Assembly: GCF_900141715.1 (NCBI RefSeq)
Contig: NZ_FQYK01000004.1
Coordinates: forward strand, 124,001-188,000
Direction of reading: 5' to 3'
Length of the DNA stretch: 64,000 bases
From: Algibacter luteus
GTDB lineage: Bacteria > Bacteroidota > Bacteroidia > Flavobacteriales > Flavobacteriaceae
Positions within the stretch are counted from its first letter, which is position 1. Each line of letters starts with the position of its first letter. Below are positions 37,204-46,872 of this stretch, piece by piece. The position numbers and the translations under genes were made by a program. The notes under the pieces are model-generated. The model saw only the letters and a list, made by a program, of their open reading frames with translations. It was not told where the DNA came from and ran no database searches.

Positions 37204-37875
37204 CTAATTTGAATAATTTCTTACACCAAAGATACTACTTCCTACTCGAATCATGTTACTTCCGCATGCTATTGCTAATTGATAATCGCCACTCATACCC
37301 ATACTAATAATTTCGAGTTTACAGTTAAAAGTTGATAGGTCTTTTAAAGCATCGAAAGTTGATTTAAGAAAATGAAATTCACGTTTTATTTGAATTTCAT
37401 CATCGGTAAATGTTGCCATTCCCATTACTCCAGTAATTTTGATGTGTTTTAATTCTGAAAAGGGTTCTGATTGCATAATATCTGAAGCCTCTTTGGACGT
37501 CATTCCAAATTTAGAATCTTCTGAAGCTATTTTTATTTGAAGCAAACAATCAATCACTCTATTATGCTTTTTTGCTTGTTTGTTTATTTCTGTCAACAAT
37601 TTAAAATTATCAACACCATGAATTAGCGACACAAAAGAAGCTATATATTTTACTTTGTTGCGCTGTACATGCCCAATCATGTGCCATTCAACATCTTTTG
37701 GCATCTCTTCATACTTTTCGGCCATTTCTTGGATTTTGTTTTCTCCAAAAACGCGCTGTCCCGCATGATAAGCTTCCATTAAATCGCTTACAGGTTTCGT
37801 TTTAGAAACAGCCACTAAACTAACATGTTCCGGTAATGTTGATTTTATATTTATAAGATTTTCTTTAATGCTCAT
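37204..37875 (-). CDS. YggS-family PLP-binding protein
   Basis: 223 aa from the ATG at 37875, chosen because the longer ATG at 37911 lies inside the upstream DUF1015 coding region and its extra 12 residues are not conserved in the family. VAVSKTKP carries the PLP-Lys, with VFGENKIQEM, EWHMIGHVQRNK and MGMSGDYQLAI. It acts in PLP homeostasis (COG0325). It begins 13 bp after the DUF1015 stop. Confidence 0.93.
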   Translation of the reverse strand: MSIKENLINIKSTLPEHVSLVAVSKTKPVSDLMEAYHAGQRVFGENKIQEMAEKYEEMPKDVEWHMIGHVQRNKVKYIASFVSLIHGVDNFKLLTEINKQAKKHNRVIDCLLQIKIASEDSKFGMTSKEASDIMQSEPFSELKHIKITGVMGMATFTDDEIQIKREFHFLKSTFDALKDLSTFNCKLEIISMGMSGDYQLAIACGSNMIRVGSSIFGVRNYSN

Positions 37876-37888
37876 ATTTTTAATGATA

Positions 37889-39127
37889 TCAAAATTCATA
37901 GATTGTAACACCGCTTCTTAATTTGGGTTCAATAAAGGTACTTTTTGGAGGCATAGTTAAACCTGAATTTGCAATAGCTTTGAGTTCGTCGACTGAAATA
38001 GGCACCAAACCAAAACCAACCGCATAATCGCCTTTATCTACTTTCATTTTTATGTTTACTAAATCGTTTTTACCATGAGAATAATCAATTCTTGTATCGT
38101 TACGTAAATCTGAAATCCCTAGAATGGGTTCTAAAACCGTTTTGTATAAAATATGTGTGTCTAGTGCTAGCAACGGATTGTCCAAACTATAATTATGTTT
38201 CCTGAGGTAAAGTGAATAAAACTCCCCATCCAAATACATGCTAAAATGATGCTTTCTACTAGGTTTATAGAGTTCTGATCCTCTATTTTCTATTCTGAAA
38301 ACTGCATCTAATTTTATAAGAAAAGCATCTTTTGTTAATCCGTTTAAATCTTTAACCAAACGATTGAATTCGTATATTTTTAATTCTGATTCTGGAATTA
38401 AATAACTCATAAAATAGTTATAAGCTTCGTCTCCAGAATGCATTTTATTTTCTGCTTTTAAATCTTCGGCTAGTAAAAATGATGATGCTGAACGGTGGTG
38501 ACCATCGGCAATATAAATACTATTCATAGTGTTAAACGCAGTCTTAATTTTGTTTATGGAAGCTTCGTCTTCCACGAGCCATAAATAGTGTGTGTCTCTA
38601 AAATGGGTGGTGAATTCAAATTCCGCACGCTCTTTTTGTGTTTCCGTAATTATATCACTAATAACGTCATTATCTGGATAGGTAAGGAGCACGGGTTCAG
38701 CATTAAAACCAACCGTTTTTAAATAATCTTTGAAAATGTTTTCGCGAAATTCAAGCGTATCTTCATGTTTTTTGATAATATCAGCTTTGTAATCTTCGGC
38801 ACTTGCAGCAGCTACAATTCCTGAAAATGCAATTCCGTCCCTGTTAACAATTTTATAGATATAATATGCAGGTGTTTCGTCTTGTATAAAAATACCATCT
38901 TCTTTAAACTCTAAATACCTGTTTTTCACTAAAGTATAGCGTGCTTTTCCAGTAATTTCTTGATGATATTTATAACCAGGATTTATAATATGAAGAAATG
39001 AAAACGGATTACCATCTAAACGGGCTTCTAATTCTTTTTGGGTATAGCTTTGATAAGACCTTGATGCCACCAAACTCACTTTATCGCGCGTTGGTCGTAC
39101 TGCTTTAAAAGGAATTATTTTAGCCAT
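37889..39127 (-). CDS. DUF1015 family protein
   Basis: 412-aa conserved protein of unknown biochemical role. Typical motifs include KARYTLVKNRYLEF and IYIADGHHRSASSF, the latter a conserved His/Asp motif that looks like a nucleotide- or metal-binding site, and DVLINT-like spacing in the middle. No signal peptide. It probably forms one transcript with the YggS gene downstream. Neighbourhood with PLP metabolism is suggestive but not proof of a shared pathway. Confidence 0.88.
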   Translation of the reverse strand: MAKIIPFKAVRPTRDKVSLVASRSYQSYTQKELEARLDGNPFSFLHIINPGYKYHQEITGKARYTLVKNRYLEFKEDGIFIQDETPAYYIYKIVNRDGIAFSGIVAAASAEDYKADIIKKHEDTLEFRENIFKDYLKTVGFNAEPVLLTYPDNDVISDIITETQKERAEFEFTTHFRDTHYLWLVEDEASINKIKTAFNTMNSIYIADGHHRSASSFLLAEDLKAENKMHSGDEAYNYFMSYLIPESELKIYEFNRLVKDLNGLTKDAFLIKLDAVFRIENRGSELYKPSRKHHFSMYLDGEFYSLYLRKHNYSLDNPLLALDTHILYKTVLEPILGISDLRNDTRIDYSHGKNDLVNIKMKVDKGDYAVGFGLVPISVDELKAIANSGLTMPPKSTFIEPKLRSGVTIYEF

Positions 39128-39183
39128 TTATTTTAATGTTAAACCTTGCTTATGAACTATTTTATAGGTTGAAAACACTTGGC

Positions 39184-40074
39184 TTACTTTTGGAACTGTT
39201 GTGCTACTTTTTCGGCTTTCCTATTTTCAGAATAATCATAAAAACCTTCACCAGATTTCACACCTAATTTACCTGCTCTTACCATATTTACTAATAAAGG
39301 GCAAGGGGCATATTTAGGGTTTTTAAATCCGTCGTACATCACATGTAAAATAGACAAACATACATCTAAACCAATAAAATCAGCTAGTTGTAAAGGTCCC
39401 ATAGGGTGCGCCATACCTAATTTCATTACCGTGTCAATTTCTTCAACACCAGCCACTCCATTGTAAAGCGTTTCTATAGACTCATTTAACATGGGCATTA
39501 AAATACGATTAGCAACAAACCCAGGATAATCGTTAACCTCAACTGGTTCTTTACCTAAAGTTTTAGAAAGTTCCATGATGGTATGAGTCACAGCATTACT
39601 GGTGTTATAACCTCTAATGATTTCTACTAACTTCATAATAGGAACGGGGTTCATAAAATGCATGCCAATAACGCGTTCTGGTTTTGATGTTGCAGCAGCA
39701 ATTTGTGTGATAGAAATAGAGGAAGTGTTTGATGCTAAAATTGCTGAATCTGAACAGGCTTTATCGAGCTCTTTAAAAATGTTAAGTTTTAATTCTAAAT
39801 TTTCGATAGCCGCTTCAACTACTAAATCTGCGTTTTTTGCACCTTCACTAATACTTGTGTGTGTTTTGATATGAGACAGTGTCAGTTTTTTATCTGCTTC
39901 AGAAATTTTTTCTTTTGCAATCATTCTGTCTAAATTCTTGGTAATAGTAGCCATACCACGTTTAAGTGATGCTTCACTTATATCTATAAGATTTACAGAA
40001 AATCCACTTTGAGCAAATGTGTGTGCGATACCATTTCCCATGGTTCCAGCACCTATAACAGCTACGTTTTTCAT
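39184..40074 (-). CDS. 3-hydroxyacyl-CoA (3-hydroxybutyryl-CoA) dehydrogenase
   Basis: 296-aa NAD(P)-dependent dehydrogenase. The Rossmann motif is VIGAGTMGNGIAHTFAQSGF at the N-terminus; SNTSSISITQIA and GMHFMNPVPIMKLVEI carry the catalytic Ser/His region; NDYPGFVANRILMPMLNE starts the C-terminal helical domain. The monofunctional length suits PaaH/Hbd enzymes of fatty-acid or butanoate metabolism. Lies 56 bp from the DUF1015 gene, same strand. Confidence 0.93.
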   Translation of the reverse strand: MKNVAVIGAGTMGNGIAHTFAQSGFSVNLIDISEASLKRGMATITKNLDRMIAKEKISEADKKLTLSHIKTHTSISEGAKNADLVVEAAIENLELKLNIFKELDKACSDSAILASNTSSISITQIAAATSKPERVIGMHFMNPVPIMKLVEIIRGYNTSNAVTHTIMELSKTLGKEPVEVNDYPGFVANRILMPMLNESIETLYNGVAGVEEIDTVMKLGMAHPMGPLQLADFIGLDVCLSILHVMYDGFKNPKYAPCPLLVNMVRAGKLGVKSGEGFYDYSENRKAEKVAQQFQK

Positions 40075-40103
40075 TGGTATTGTATTTTTCGTTTTGTTAT
40101 AAC

Positions 40104-41063
40104 TTAAAAACTATTTATTATTTGAGTTGCAACACGCAGGGCTTCAGTACCATCATGAAGCGTAACAATTGGAGTCGTATTGTTATTAATAGCATCAGCA
40201 AAGGTTTCTAATTCGTCTAGAATCGAATTGTTTACAGGCACTTGAGGATTATCAAAATAAATTTGTTTTTTTACACCTTCAGCATTTTGTAAAATCATAT
40301 CAAAATCACCCGGATTTTCCGGGGCATCTTTCATTTTTACAACTTCACACTTTTTGGTTAAGAAATCTACCGAAATATAAGCGTCTTTCTGGAAAAAACG
40401 TGCTTTACGCATATTTTTAAGTGATATTCTACTCGCCGTTAAATTTGCTACACAACCATTTTCAAATTCTAATCTGGCATTAGCAATATCTGGCGTATCA
40501 CTAATAACAGCAACTCCGCTAGCTGAAATGTTTTTAACTTTCGATTTCACAACACTTAAAATAATATCAATATCATGAATCATTAAATCCAGAACTACAG
40601 GCACATCTGTACCGCGCGGATTAAATTCTGCCAATCGATGTGTTTCGATAAACATAGGCGAATTAATTTCATTTTTTACTGCTAAATATGCAGGGTTAAA
40701 ACGCTCAACATGACCTACTTGTCCGCGTAAATTATTTTCTGCTAAAAGCTCTCTGATATGTTCAGCTTCTTCTACCGTATTTGTAATGGGCTTTTCAATA
40801 AAAATATGCTTTCCTTTTGCAATGGCTTGTTTAGCACAATCATAATGTGATAACGTTGGTGTAACTATATCCACCATATCCACGGCATCAATCAAAGATT
40901 CAATGGAATTAAAATATTTATATCCTAATTCTGCCTCTACTTTTTTAGCGTTCTCTTCATCGGCATCATAAAACCCAACAAGTTCATATTTTTCAGATTG
41001 TTTAAGAAGTCTTAAATGAATTTTTCCTAAGTGTCCAGCACCTAGAACTCCAGCTTTTAGCAT
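40104..41063 (-). CDS. Gfo/Idh/MocA family oxidoreductase
   Basis: 319 aa from the ATG at 41063, where the protein begins MLKAGVLGAGHLGKIHLRLL, the dinucleotide-binding fold; a longer frame to 41120 would add 19 non-conserved residues. GKHIFIEKPI is the conserved EKP motif with the catalytic Lys. The C-terminal domain has a deep cleft typical of the family. Substrate is probably a sugar or sugar nucleotide. It is 29 bp from the dehydrogenase gene. Confidence 0.92.
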   Translation of the reverse strand: MLKAGVLGAGHLGKIHLRLLKQSEKYELVGFYDADEENAKKVEAELGYKYFNSIESLIDAVDMVDIVTPTLSHYDCAKQAIAKGKHIFIEKPITNTVEEAEHIRELLAENNLRGQVGHVERFNPAYLAVKNEINSPMFIETHRLAEFNPRGTDVPVVLDLMIHDIDIILSVVKSKVKNISASGVAVISDTPDIANARLEFENGCVANLTASRISLKNMRKARFFQKDAYISVDFLTKKCEVVKMKDAPENPGDFDMILQNAEGVKKQIYFDNPQVPVNNSILDELETFADAINNNTTPIVTLHDGTEALRVATQIINSF

Positions 41064-41221
41064 AATATTTACGTTTTCAACAAAAATAAGATATTTAAAA
41101 CGTGAAGTTAAGCAATTCATCTAAAAATTTGGCTTAAAAATGTGTGATAAATAAAAACTGATAATTTAGTTTTAAGCTTGAAAATGTTTGACTAATTTTA
41201 GCAAAATAAACGCTACTAAAA

Positions 41222-41863
41222 TTGAAAGATACTTTTAAACACAAAGGATTAAGACAACAACTCGTTAACATCATAGAAGCCAAAGGAATAAAGGACCCTA
41301 AAGTATTAAAAGCTATTGGAAAAATACCGAGGCATTTGTTTATGGACTCGAGTTTTTTAGATCATGCTTATCAAGATAAAGCGTTTCCTATTGCTGCAGA
41401 CCAAACCATTTCGCAACCTTATACAGTAGCGTTTCAAACTGAATTGCTAAAAATTAAACCTGGCGATAAAATTTTAGAAATAGGTACCGGAAGTGGCTAT
41501 CAAACAGCTGTTTTATGTGAATTAGGGGCTAAGGTATATAGTATTGAAAGACAAAATGAGCTATTTAAAAAAACATCTAAGTTTTTGCCAAAATTGGGGT
41601 ATCGCGCAAAAAAACTAGTATTTGGCGACGGTTATTTGGGATTAGAAGAAGAAGCGCCTTTTGATGGCATTATTGTAACCGCAGGTGCGCCTTATGTCCC
41701 TAAACCCTTACTAAGCCAATTAAAAATAGGAGGTAGGCTTGTAATTCCGGTTGGAGACGATATTCAAGTTATGACCATGTTTACAAGAAAAGGGCCTAAA
41801 GAATATGAACAAGAAGAATTTGGTGAGTTTAGATTTGTGCCTTTACTAGGAGATAAAAATTAG
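41222..41863 (+). CDS. pcm: Protein-L-isoaspartate O-methyltransferase
   Basis: 213-aa repair methyltransferase. ISQPYTVAFQTE and LEIGTGSGYQTAVLCELGA form the SAM site, with a later TAGAPYVPKPL motif. The start is TTG at 41222 because conserved sequence begins at once and there is no upstream in-frame ATG. The gene converges with a truncated methyltransferase gene 17 bp beyond its stop. Confidence 0.94.
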   Translation: MKDTFKHKGLRQQLVNIIEAKGIKDPKVLKAIGKIPRHLFMDSSFLDHAYQDKAFPIAADQTISQPYTVAFQTELLKIKPGDKILEIGTGSGYQTAVLCELGAKVYSIERQNELFKKTSKFLPKLGYRAKKLVFGDGYLGLEEEAPFDGIIVTAGAPYVPKPLLSQLKIGGRLVIPVGDDIQVMTMFTRKGPKEYEQEEFGEFRFVPLLGDKN

Positions 41864-41880
41864 GACTTAATTGTTCTTTT

Positions 41881-42066
41881 TTATAAATATTCTGCTTCAT
41901 AAGCATTACCAGCTCCAGGAATTAATATTTTTAACGACTTATTTTTTAATTGATCTATATAGGTCTTTAAAGGTGTTGTTGGTTTCCCAACATCCCAACC
42001 TGTTTGCCGTTCATTGTAACGTTGGGTCCAGTAATTTTCTACGTTGTTTGTATCTTCTTGATTCAA
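41881..42066 (-). pseudogene. N-terminal remnant of a TPMT-like methyltransferase
   Basis: Only 61 residues remain. They match the start of thiopurine-methyltransferase-like SAM enzymes of Bacteroidota, including YWTQRYNERQTGWDVG and the SAM-binding LKILIPGAGNAYEAEYL, after which a TAA stop follows immediately and the sequence reaches the convergent pcm gene. About two thirds of the normal enzyme (around 190-200 aa) is missing and I find no remainder. The reading frame is intact to the cut, so a deletion is the simplest cause; sequence still follows CocE-type gene by 5 bp. Confidence 0.75.
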
Positions 42067-42071
42067 TTTTG

Positions 42072-43967
42072 TTATTCTTCAATTGCTAAGTTTAGTGCTT
42101 CTAATCCTCCAACAATAGGCAATGTCAAACTAGTGCCGTCTAAATCAATGGTTAATTCAGTTCCTGGTTTTGGATGTAAAGTATATTCTTTATCGCTAGA
42201 AAAAATTATTAAGCCTATTTGTTGGCCTGCTTTAATTATTTGATCATCTGGTTGTAATTCGAAAGTAACATCATAAAATTTACCAGGTATAAGCGGTTCG
42301 CTTTCAGTTAACGATTTATGGTTTTGAGGATCTGCCCAACCACGCGTGATGATGTTATCGGTAATTTTTACTTTACCTTCATTCCAAGGTAGCGAAACCA
42401 ACCAAACTGATAAATTAGCTGCAGGTTTACTGCTCGCCAATTTTACTGTAATTTTAGGAACTCCCGATATATGCAAGTCTTTTGATAACGTGGGAGACAC
42501 ATATAATAAACGGTGTTTACTTGTTTCTGATTTAGCTAATTCTTCGCCAGCTATTGAATAGTCATCTATTAAAGTTTCTTGTCCCTTTTTTTGAGACTGT
42601 TCAGCAGTTAATCCACCTGAGTTAGGTGCTCCAGAACTTAAAAATAGCGTAACATCTTGCGCATCAGGGTTAGGGTAATCATTATAAGGAGTAGGTTGAT
42701 TTCTTTCATCATTTTCACGAACGATATAAGCTTTATCGGGTTGGTTTTCAATGCCATTATCAACACCATGTAAATACTTAGTAAACCACTTGTTCATCAT
42801 ACTTAAAGGTGGTGGTCCGCCATGTCCATTTTGATGGTAATAGATGTTGGTGTGTAATCCCATTTCTTTCGCTTTTTTGTAAATGCGATAGCTGTGTTCT
42901 GGCATAACATTCCAATCATTAAAACCATGAGACATCAATAATGCCGCTTTCATGGGAGCCATATCGTTTAAATAATCTCGACCTGCCCAAAAATCATTAT
43001 AGTCGCCATTAATTCTATCCATACCGTTTTTCATTTCGGTATCTCTAACTTTAGCATTACTGTAAACACGTTTAGATATAGGTTTTTTAGGAATTTTGGA
43101 GTCGTTAAGCTTTGTGTTTTTTAGTGGTATAATTGGTTCTTCGCCACCGCTATGAATAAAATCATATAATACATCAATATCTTCACCCAAATAACCTCCC
43201 GGAGATCTCACCAAACCGTTAGAGCGGTAATAATGATAGTAAGATGTGTTTGGTGCAATAGGTATTATCACTTCCAACCCTTCTACGCCAGTAGTTGCAG
43301 CCGCTAAGGGAATGGTTCCGTTGTATGAAGTTCCAGTCATTCCAACTTTACCGGTGCTCCAATAGGCTTTTACTTCTTTTTTGTTATAGGGTTCAGTATA
43401 ACCTTTTGCTCTACCACACAACCAATCAACCACTGTCTTTGGTGCTAAAGATTCGTTATCATCACCTACCGTTGGAGATCCTTGCGAAAGTCCAGTTCCT
43501 GGTGAAGACGAATGCACCACAATATAACCTCGTGGCACCCATTTTTTAATATGCGAATTCGAAATTATAGGTCGTTTGCCTCTGCGTGTCACTTCAGGAT
43601 GTACACGTGGTTTTTCAGATAGTTCTCCAAGTTCGTTATTAACATCCCAAAATAGGCCATCCACATCTGGTGCAACTCCAGCAAAATACGGGCTAGAAAC
43701 ATATATCACAGGTAATTTTAGACCTTCAGTTTCTGTTTGATAAGGTCGGGTAACAGATACGTGCATGCGGTCTAGTTTCCCATCACCATCAGTATCAAAT
43801 GTGGTTTCAACAAATAAATCATGTCTAATCCATTTATCTGGTGTATTAAAAGCTCCAACTATTTGTGCTTCACCATCTTTAAAACTAGGTTTTGCTTTGT
43901 CTTGGGCTACACTTTTTAAGATAAAAAAACTTAGAAAGAAAGTAAGGATGTAGTATTTCTTGATCAT
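42072..43967 (-). CDS. Exported CocE/NonD (S15) family hydrolase
   Basis: 631-aa secreted or periplasmic serine hydrolase of the Xaa-Pro dipeptidyl-peptidase/CocE family. Signal peptide to about residue 21 (SVAQ). The alpha/beta-hydrolase nucleophile is Ser214 in GTSYNG (GxSYxG). An Asp near SHGFNDWNVMPEHS and a His in YHQNGHGGPP complete the expected catalytic set. The C-terminal jelly-roll (about 450-620) is typical of PepX. Removes N-terminal Xaa-Pro dipeptides or similar; exact substrate not decided. Confidence 0.9.
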   Translation of the reverse strand: MIKKYYILTFFLSFFILKSVAQDKAKPSFKDGEAQIVGAFNTPDKWIRHDLFVETTFDTDGDGKLDRMHVSVTRPYQTETEGLKLPVIYVSSPYFAGVAPDVDGLFWDVNNELGELSEKPRVHPEVTRRGKRPIISNSHIKKWVPRGYIVVHSSSPGTGLSQGSPTVGDDNESLAPKTVVDWLCGRAKGYTEPYNKKEVKAYWSTGKVGMTGTSYNGTIPLAAATTGVEGLEVIIPIAPNTSYYHYYRSNGLVRSPGGYLGEDIDVLYDFIHSGGEEPIIPLKNTKLNDSKIPKKPISKRVYSNAKVRDTEMKNGMDRINGDYNDFWAGRDYLNDMAPMKAALLMSHGFNDWNVMPEHSYRIYKKAKEMGLHTNIYYHQNGHGGPPPLSMMNKWFTKYLHGVDNGIENQPDKAYIVRENDERNQPTPYNDYPNPDAQDVTLFLSSGAPNSGGLTAEQSQKKGQETLIDDYSIAGEELAKSETSKHRLLYVSPTLSKDLHISGVPKITVKLASSKPAANLSVWLVSLPWNEGKVKITDNIITRGWADPQNHKSLTESEPLIPGKFYDVTFELQPDDQIIKAGQQIGLIIFSSDKEYTLHPKPGTELTIDLDGTSLTLPIVGGLEALNLAIEE

Positions 43968-43990
43968 AAAAATTTGAAATTAATTGATGG

Positions 43991-44542
43991 TTATGGTAAG
44001 TATACCTTTGGAATGGGATTGTTTTCAGTTTCTTGAGTCCAAAAAATATTTACAACCCACCAGCGCTTGCCGTCATTTACTAATTGGATACTATTGATGC
44101 CTCGAATAAATGGAGATTCATCGCCTTCGCTATAAAACGATTCGTATGTACTTAAAACATGAGTGATATTTCCGAAGGTGTCAACTTTTCTATTAATTTC
44201 TTTTTCAAAAAAACCATTCTCAACTAGCCATTTTCCTGAACTCTTGATATAATCATCCGGACTCATATATCTTACTCCAAAATTACCTTCTTTATCTTGC
44301 CCTGACGGAATTAATTTTGCATCTGGCTTAAATAGAAACTTAAATTGTTTCCAATTTCTTTTTTGCCCTTTTTCACCAGAGATAACGGCATAAAGTGTTT
44401 TGATTGTACTATCTAAAGTTAAAACGGTAGTGCTATCTATCTTAAATTCAATAGAGTCTTGATTTGCTTTTTTGTTTTTGTATTGCGCATGAATACTTGT
44501 AGAAACAGTAATGACTAAGAGTACAACTAAGAACTTCTTCAT
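43991..44542 (-). CDS. Exported protein, NTF2-like, unknown function
   Basis: 183 aa with signal peptide (SIHAQ). The rest has the layout of SnoaL/NTF2-like proteins: LDSTIKTLYAVISGEKGQKRNWKQFKFLFKPDAK, then a beta-rich half ending VNDGKRWWVVNIFWTQ. It is a compact family common in Bacteroidota. It is preceded by smpB on the same strand (65 bp) and followed by the CocE-like gene (23 bp). Confidence 0.72.
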   Translation of the reverse strand: MKKFLVVLLVITVSTSIHAQYKNKKANQDSIEFKIDSTTVLTLDSTIKTLYAVISGEKGQKRNWKQFKFLFKPDAKLIPSGQDKEGNFGVRYMSPDDYIKSSGKWLVENGFFEKEINRKVDTFGNITHVLSTYESFYSEGDESPFIRGINSIQLVNDGKRWWVVNIFWTQETENNPIPKVYLP

Positions 44543-44607
44543 ATATAAAAATTTAAAGTTGAAAAATAGGAAAACTCAATAATTATAAGCGTTAATAAAC
44601 CCTTAAA

Positions 44608-45066
44608 TTATTTATATATTTTTTTAATACGGTCTAGGTTTCGCTTGTTATCTCTGTCTTTTATGGTCTCTCGCTTATCATAAAGCTTTTTGCCTTTTGC
44701 TAATGCAATTACAAGTTTTGCATAGCCTTTTTCATTTATAAACAGGCGTAACGGAATAATAGTAAGTCCAGTGTTTTGAACTTCCTTATTTAATTTTTTA
44801 AGCTCTTTTTTGTTCAAAAGCAGCTTTCTAGTAGCTTTAGGTTTATGATTGTAATACGTGCCATAAAGGTATTCTTCAATGGTCATGTTAACTACAAATA
44901 ACTCACCCTTTTCATTAAATTCACAAAAGCTTTCAGCAATAGAGGCTTTACCACTTCTAATAGATTTAATTTCGGTACCCGTTAGCACAATGCCAGCAGT
45001 ATACTTATCTAAAATTTCATATTGAAAGCGTGCTTTCTTATTTTGTATGTTAATGTTCTTTTGCAT
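44608..45066 (-). CDS. smpB: SsrA-binding protein SmpB
   Basis: 152 aa from the ATG at 45066. That start gives the standard [18 protein letters not shown] opening; the track-length start at 45114 would add 16 unrelated residues. [32 protein letters not shown] and the C-terminal basic tail [19 protein letters not shown] are diagnostic. SmpB delivers tmRNA to stalled ribosomes. No ssrA gene is visible in the window. Confidence 0.96.
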   Translation of the reverse strand: MQKNINIQNKKARFQYEILDKYTAGIVLTGTEIKSIRSGKASIAESFCEFNEKGELFVVNMTIEEYLYGTYYNHKPKATRKLLLNKKELKKLNKEVQNTGLTIIPLRLFINEKGYAKLVIALAKGKKLYDKRETIKDRDNKRNLDRIKKIYK

Positions 45067-45177
45067 GAAGCACAAAACTACATAATTTATTGTGAGATTT
45101 TCACTTAACGACATTGAAAAAGTTAAAGAATGATTAATCGGTTTTTTGATTGCTTAAATACCATTAAATTAGCCTGA

Positions 45178-46779
45178 ATGAAGCGAATACTTTTTATGCT
45201 TATGCTTATTGCTGTTTTAGTATCATGTAAAAGTGTGGCTAAACATAACGAGCAGATTACCAAATTACATAGCGTTGAAAATTTGCATAGCGATATTGAT
45301 AAGCTATACAATCAACTTAAGCGTCATCACCCTAAGTTATATCAATACACTTCTAAGGAGGATCTAGATTTTAAATTTGATAGTTTGAAATTCACCATAA
45401 ATCAACCAATAGATTCTCGCACTTTTTATAGAAAAATAGCGCCAGTGGTAGCTTATGTAAAGCAAGGTCATGTAGCGGTAAGTTCTGTCTCAAAACGATT
45501 TACGAGAAATGAAAGAAAACAACTAAAGAAGACTACTTTTGAGTTTTATAAATTAGAATTTGAATATTTAGAAGACAAGCTTTGGGTAAAAAATTACAAG
45601 GGTAAAGATTCAATTTTAAAAGGCAAAGAAGTAGTTACTATTGAAGGAGAATCTGCAAAAGATTTAGTGAAAAGATATAAAACACGATTTGCTTCAGATG
45701 GTTATAACACCACATTGCATAATCGCTATGTTTCAAAGGGCTTTTCAACATTTTATTATCGAGACAAAGGGTTTTCTGATAGTTTGAAAGTAACTTTTAG
45801 ATCGAAAGACTCCTTGTTTTCGAGAGTTTTTAAACGCATAGATAAAGAAGATAAGAAAAAGAAAAAACGGACTGCAGAAGACACCACATCCGCAAAAAAA
45901 ATAAAATTCAATAAACTTTCAAAAGAAGAAAAGAAAGCAAAACAGCTGGCAAAACGTAAAAGAAGAAAGGATGATAGAAAATATGGATATCTGGGTGAAA
46001 ATAACAAGTACACCCGAAATTTTAGTTTTATAGGAAAAGATAGTAGTGTAGCTTACATGAAGCTTCGTAGCTTTACTAATGGCAATTATAAAAGATTTTA
46101 TAAAGAGAGTTTTGCTAAATTAGATTCTGCCAAAACCAAGTATTTTATTTTAGATTTAAGAGACAATGGTGGTGGTAGAATAGCCGAAATAGATTATTTA
46201 TATTCCTATTTAACAGATGAATCTTACCAGTTTATTACAGAAAGCGAAGTAACGAGCAGAACACCTTTTTTAAAATCATTTATGAGTAACACAACGCCGA
46301 ATAGTTTAAAAGTATTGAGTGCGGTATTTTATCCAGTTGTAGCGGCTCATAATCTATTTAAAACTAGAAACCGTGATGGTAAAACATATTACAAGTTTAA
46401 CAAGCATACCAAGATAAAACCACCTAAACCTATGCATTATAATGGGAAATTGTATGTTTTGATTAATGGTAATTCTTTTTCGGCATCTTCGTTGATTTCG
46501 ACGCATTTAAAAGCAAACGACCGCGCTATTTTTGTTGGTGAAGAAACTGGAGGTGCTTATAACGGCACAGTAGCTGGTGTTTACAAAATTTACCAATTGC
46601 CAAATACTAAAATTAAAGTGCGGATGGGGCTCATGCAAATAGAAGCTCCACAAAAACAAAATCCTGATGGTTACGGCGTAAAACCAGATATTACCATTTT
46701 ACCAAAATTAGAAGACAGACAATTAAATATTGACACCGAATTAGATTGGATTTTAAAAGATATTCATAAACACGATTAA
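45178..46779 (+). CDS. S41-family peptidase lipoprotein with Lys-rich insert
   Basis: 533 aa: lipobox LVSC (Cys17). The C-terminal S41 catalytic core includes FILDLRDNGGG, VLINGNSFSASSLIS with Ser435 as the probable nucleophile, and FVGEETGGAYNG. Unusually, about residues 218-268 form a stretch with 22-24 Lys/Arg (KEDKKKKKRT ... KEEKKAKQLAKRKRRK), inserted between the PDZ-like and catalytic parts. It is alone on this strand and starts about 64 bp from the minus-strand smpB start (from 45114). Confidence 0.87.
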   Translation: MKRILFMLMLIAVLVSCKSVAKHNEQITKLHSVENLHSDIDKLYNQLKRHHPKLYQYTSKEDLDFKFDSLKFTINQPIDSRTFYRKIAPVVAYVKQGHVAVSSVSKRFTRNERKQLKKTTFEFYKLEFEYLEDKLWVKNYKGKDSILKGKEVVTIEGESAKDLVKRYKTRFASDGYNTTLHNRYVSKGFSTFYYRDKGFSDSLKVTFRSKDSLFSRVFKRIDKEDKKKKKRTAEDTTSAKKIKFNKLSKEEKKAKQLAKRKRRKDDRKYGYLGENNKYTRNFSFIGKDSSVAYMKLRSFTNGNYKRFYKESFAKLDSAKTKYFILDLRDNGGGRIAEIDYLYSYLTDESYQFITESEVTSRTPFLKSFMSNTTPNSLKVLSAVFYPVVAAHNLFKTRNRDGKTYYKFNKHTKIKPPKPMHYNGKLYVLINGNSFSASSLISTHLKANDRAIFVGEETGGAYNGTVAGVYKIYQLPNTKIKVRMGLMQIEAPQKQNPDGYGVKPDITILPKLEDRQLNIDTELDWILKDIHKHD

Positions 46780-46801
46780 TTTCCAAAAAAAAGAATATTC
46801 C

Positions 46802-46833
46802 TTGAATGCCTTGAATCTAAATTTGTATTTTTG
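46802..46833 (+). promoter_or_regulatory. Candidate promoter of lpdA
   Basis: TTG (46802-46804), 21 bp and TATTTTTG (46826-46833), fitting the Bacteroidota TTG / TAnnTTTG pattern, with the lpdA ATG 39 bp further on. A second -7-like TAAATTTG lies at 46818. Confidence 0.5.
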
Positions 46834-46872
46834 AATTTAGATTTTTAAATACTAAAACTTCAAAGTTATTAT

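Noticed and set aside
45756-46013. Minus-strand frame rich in Phe and Leu in the S41 gene
   Set aside because: Antisense of the Lys-rich insert gives hydrophobic residues (AAA to TTT codons), imitating a membrane protein.
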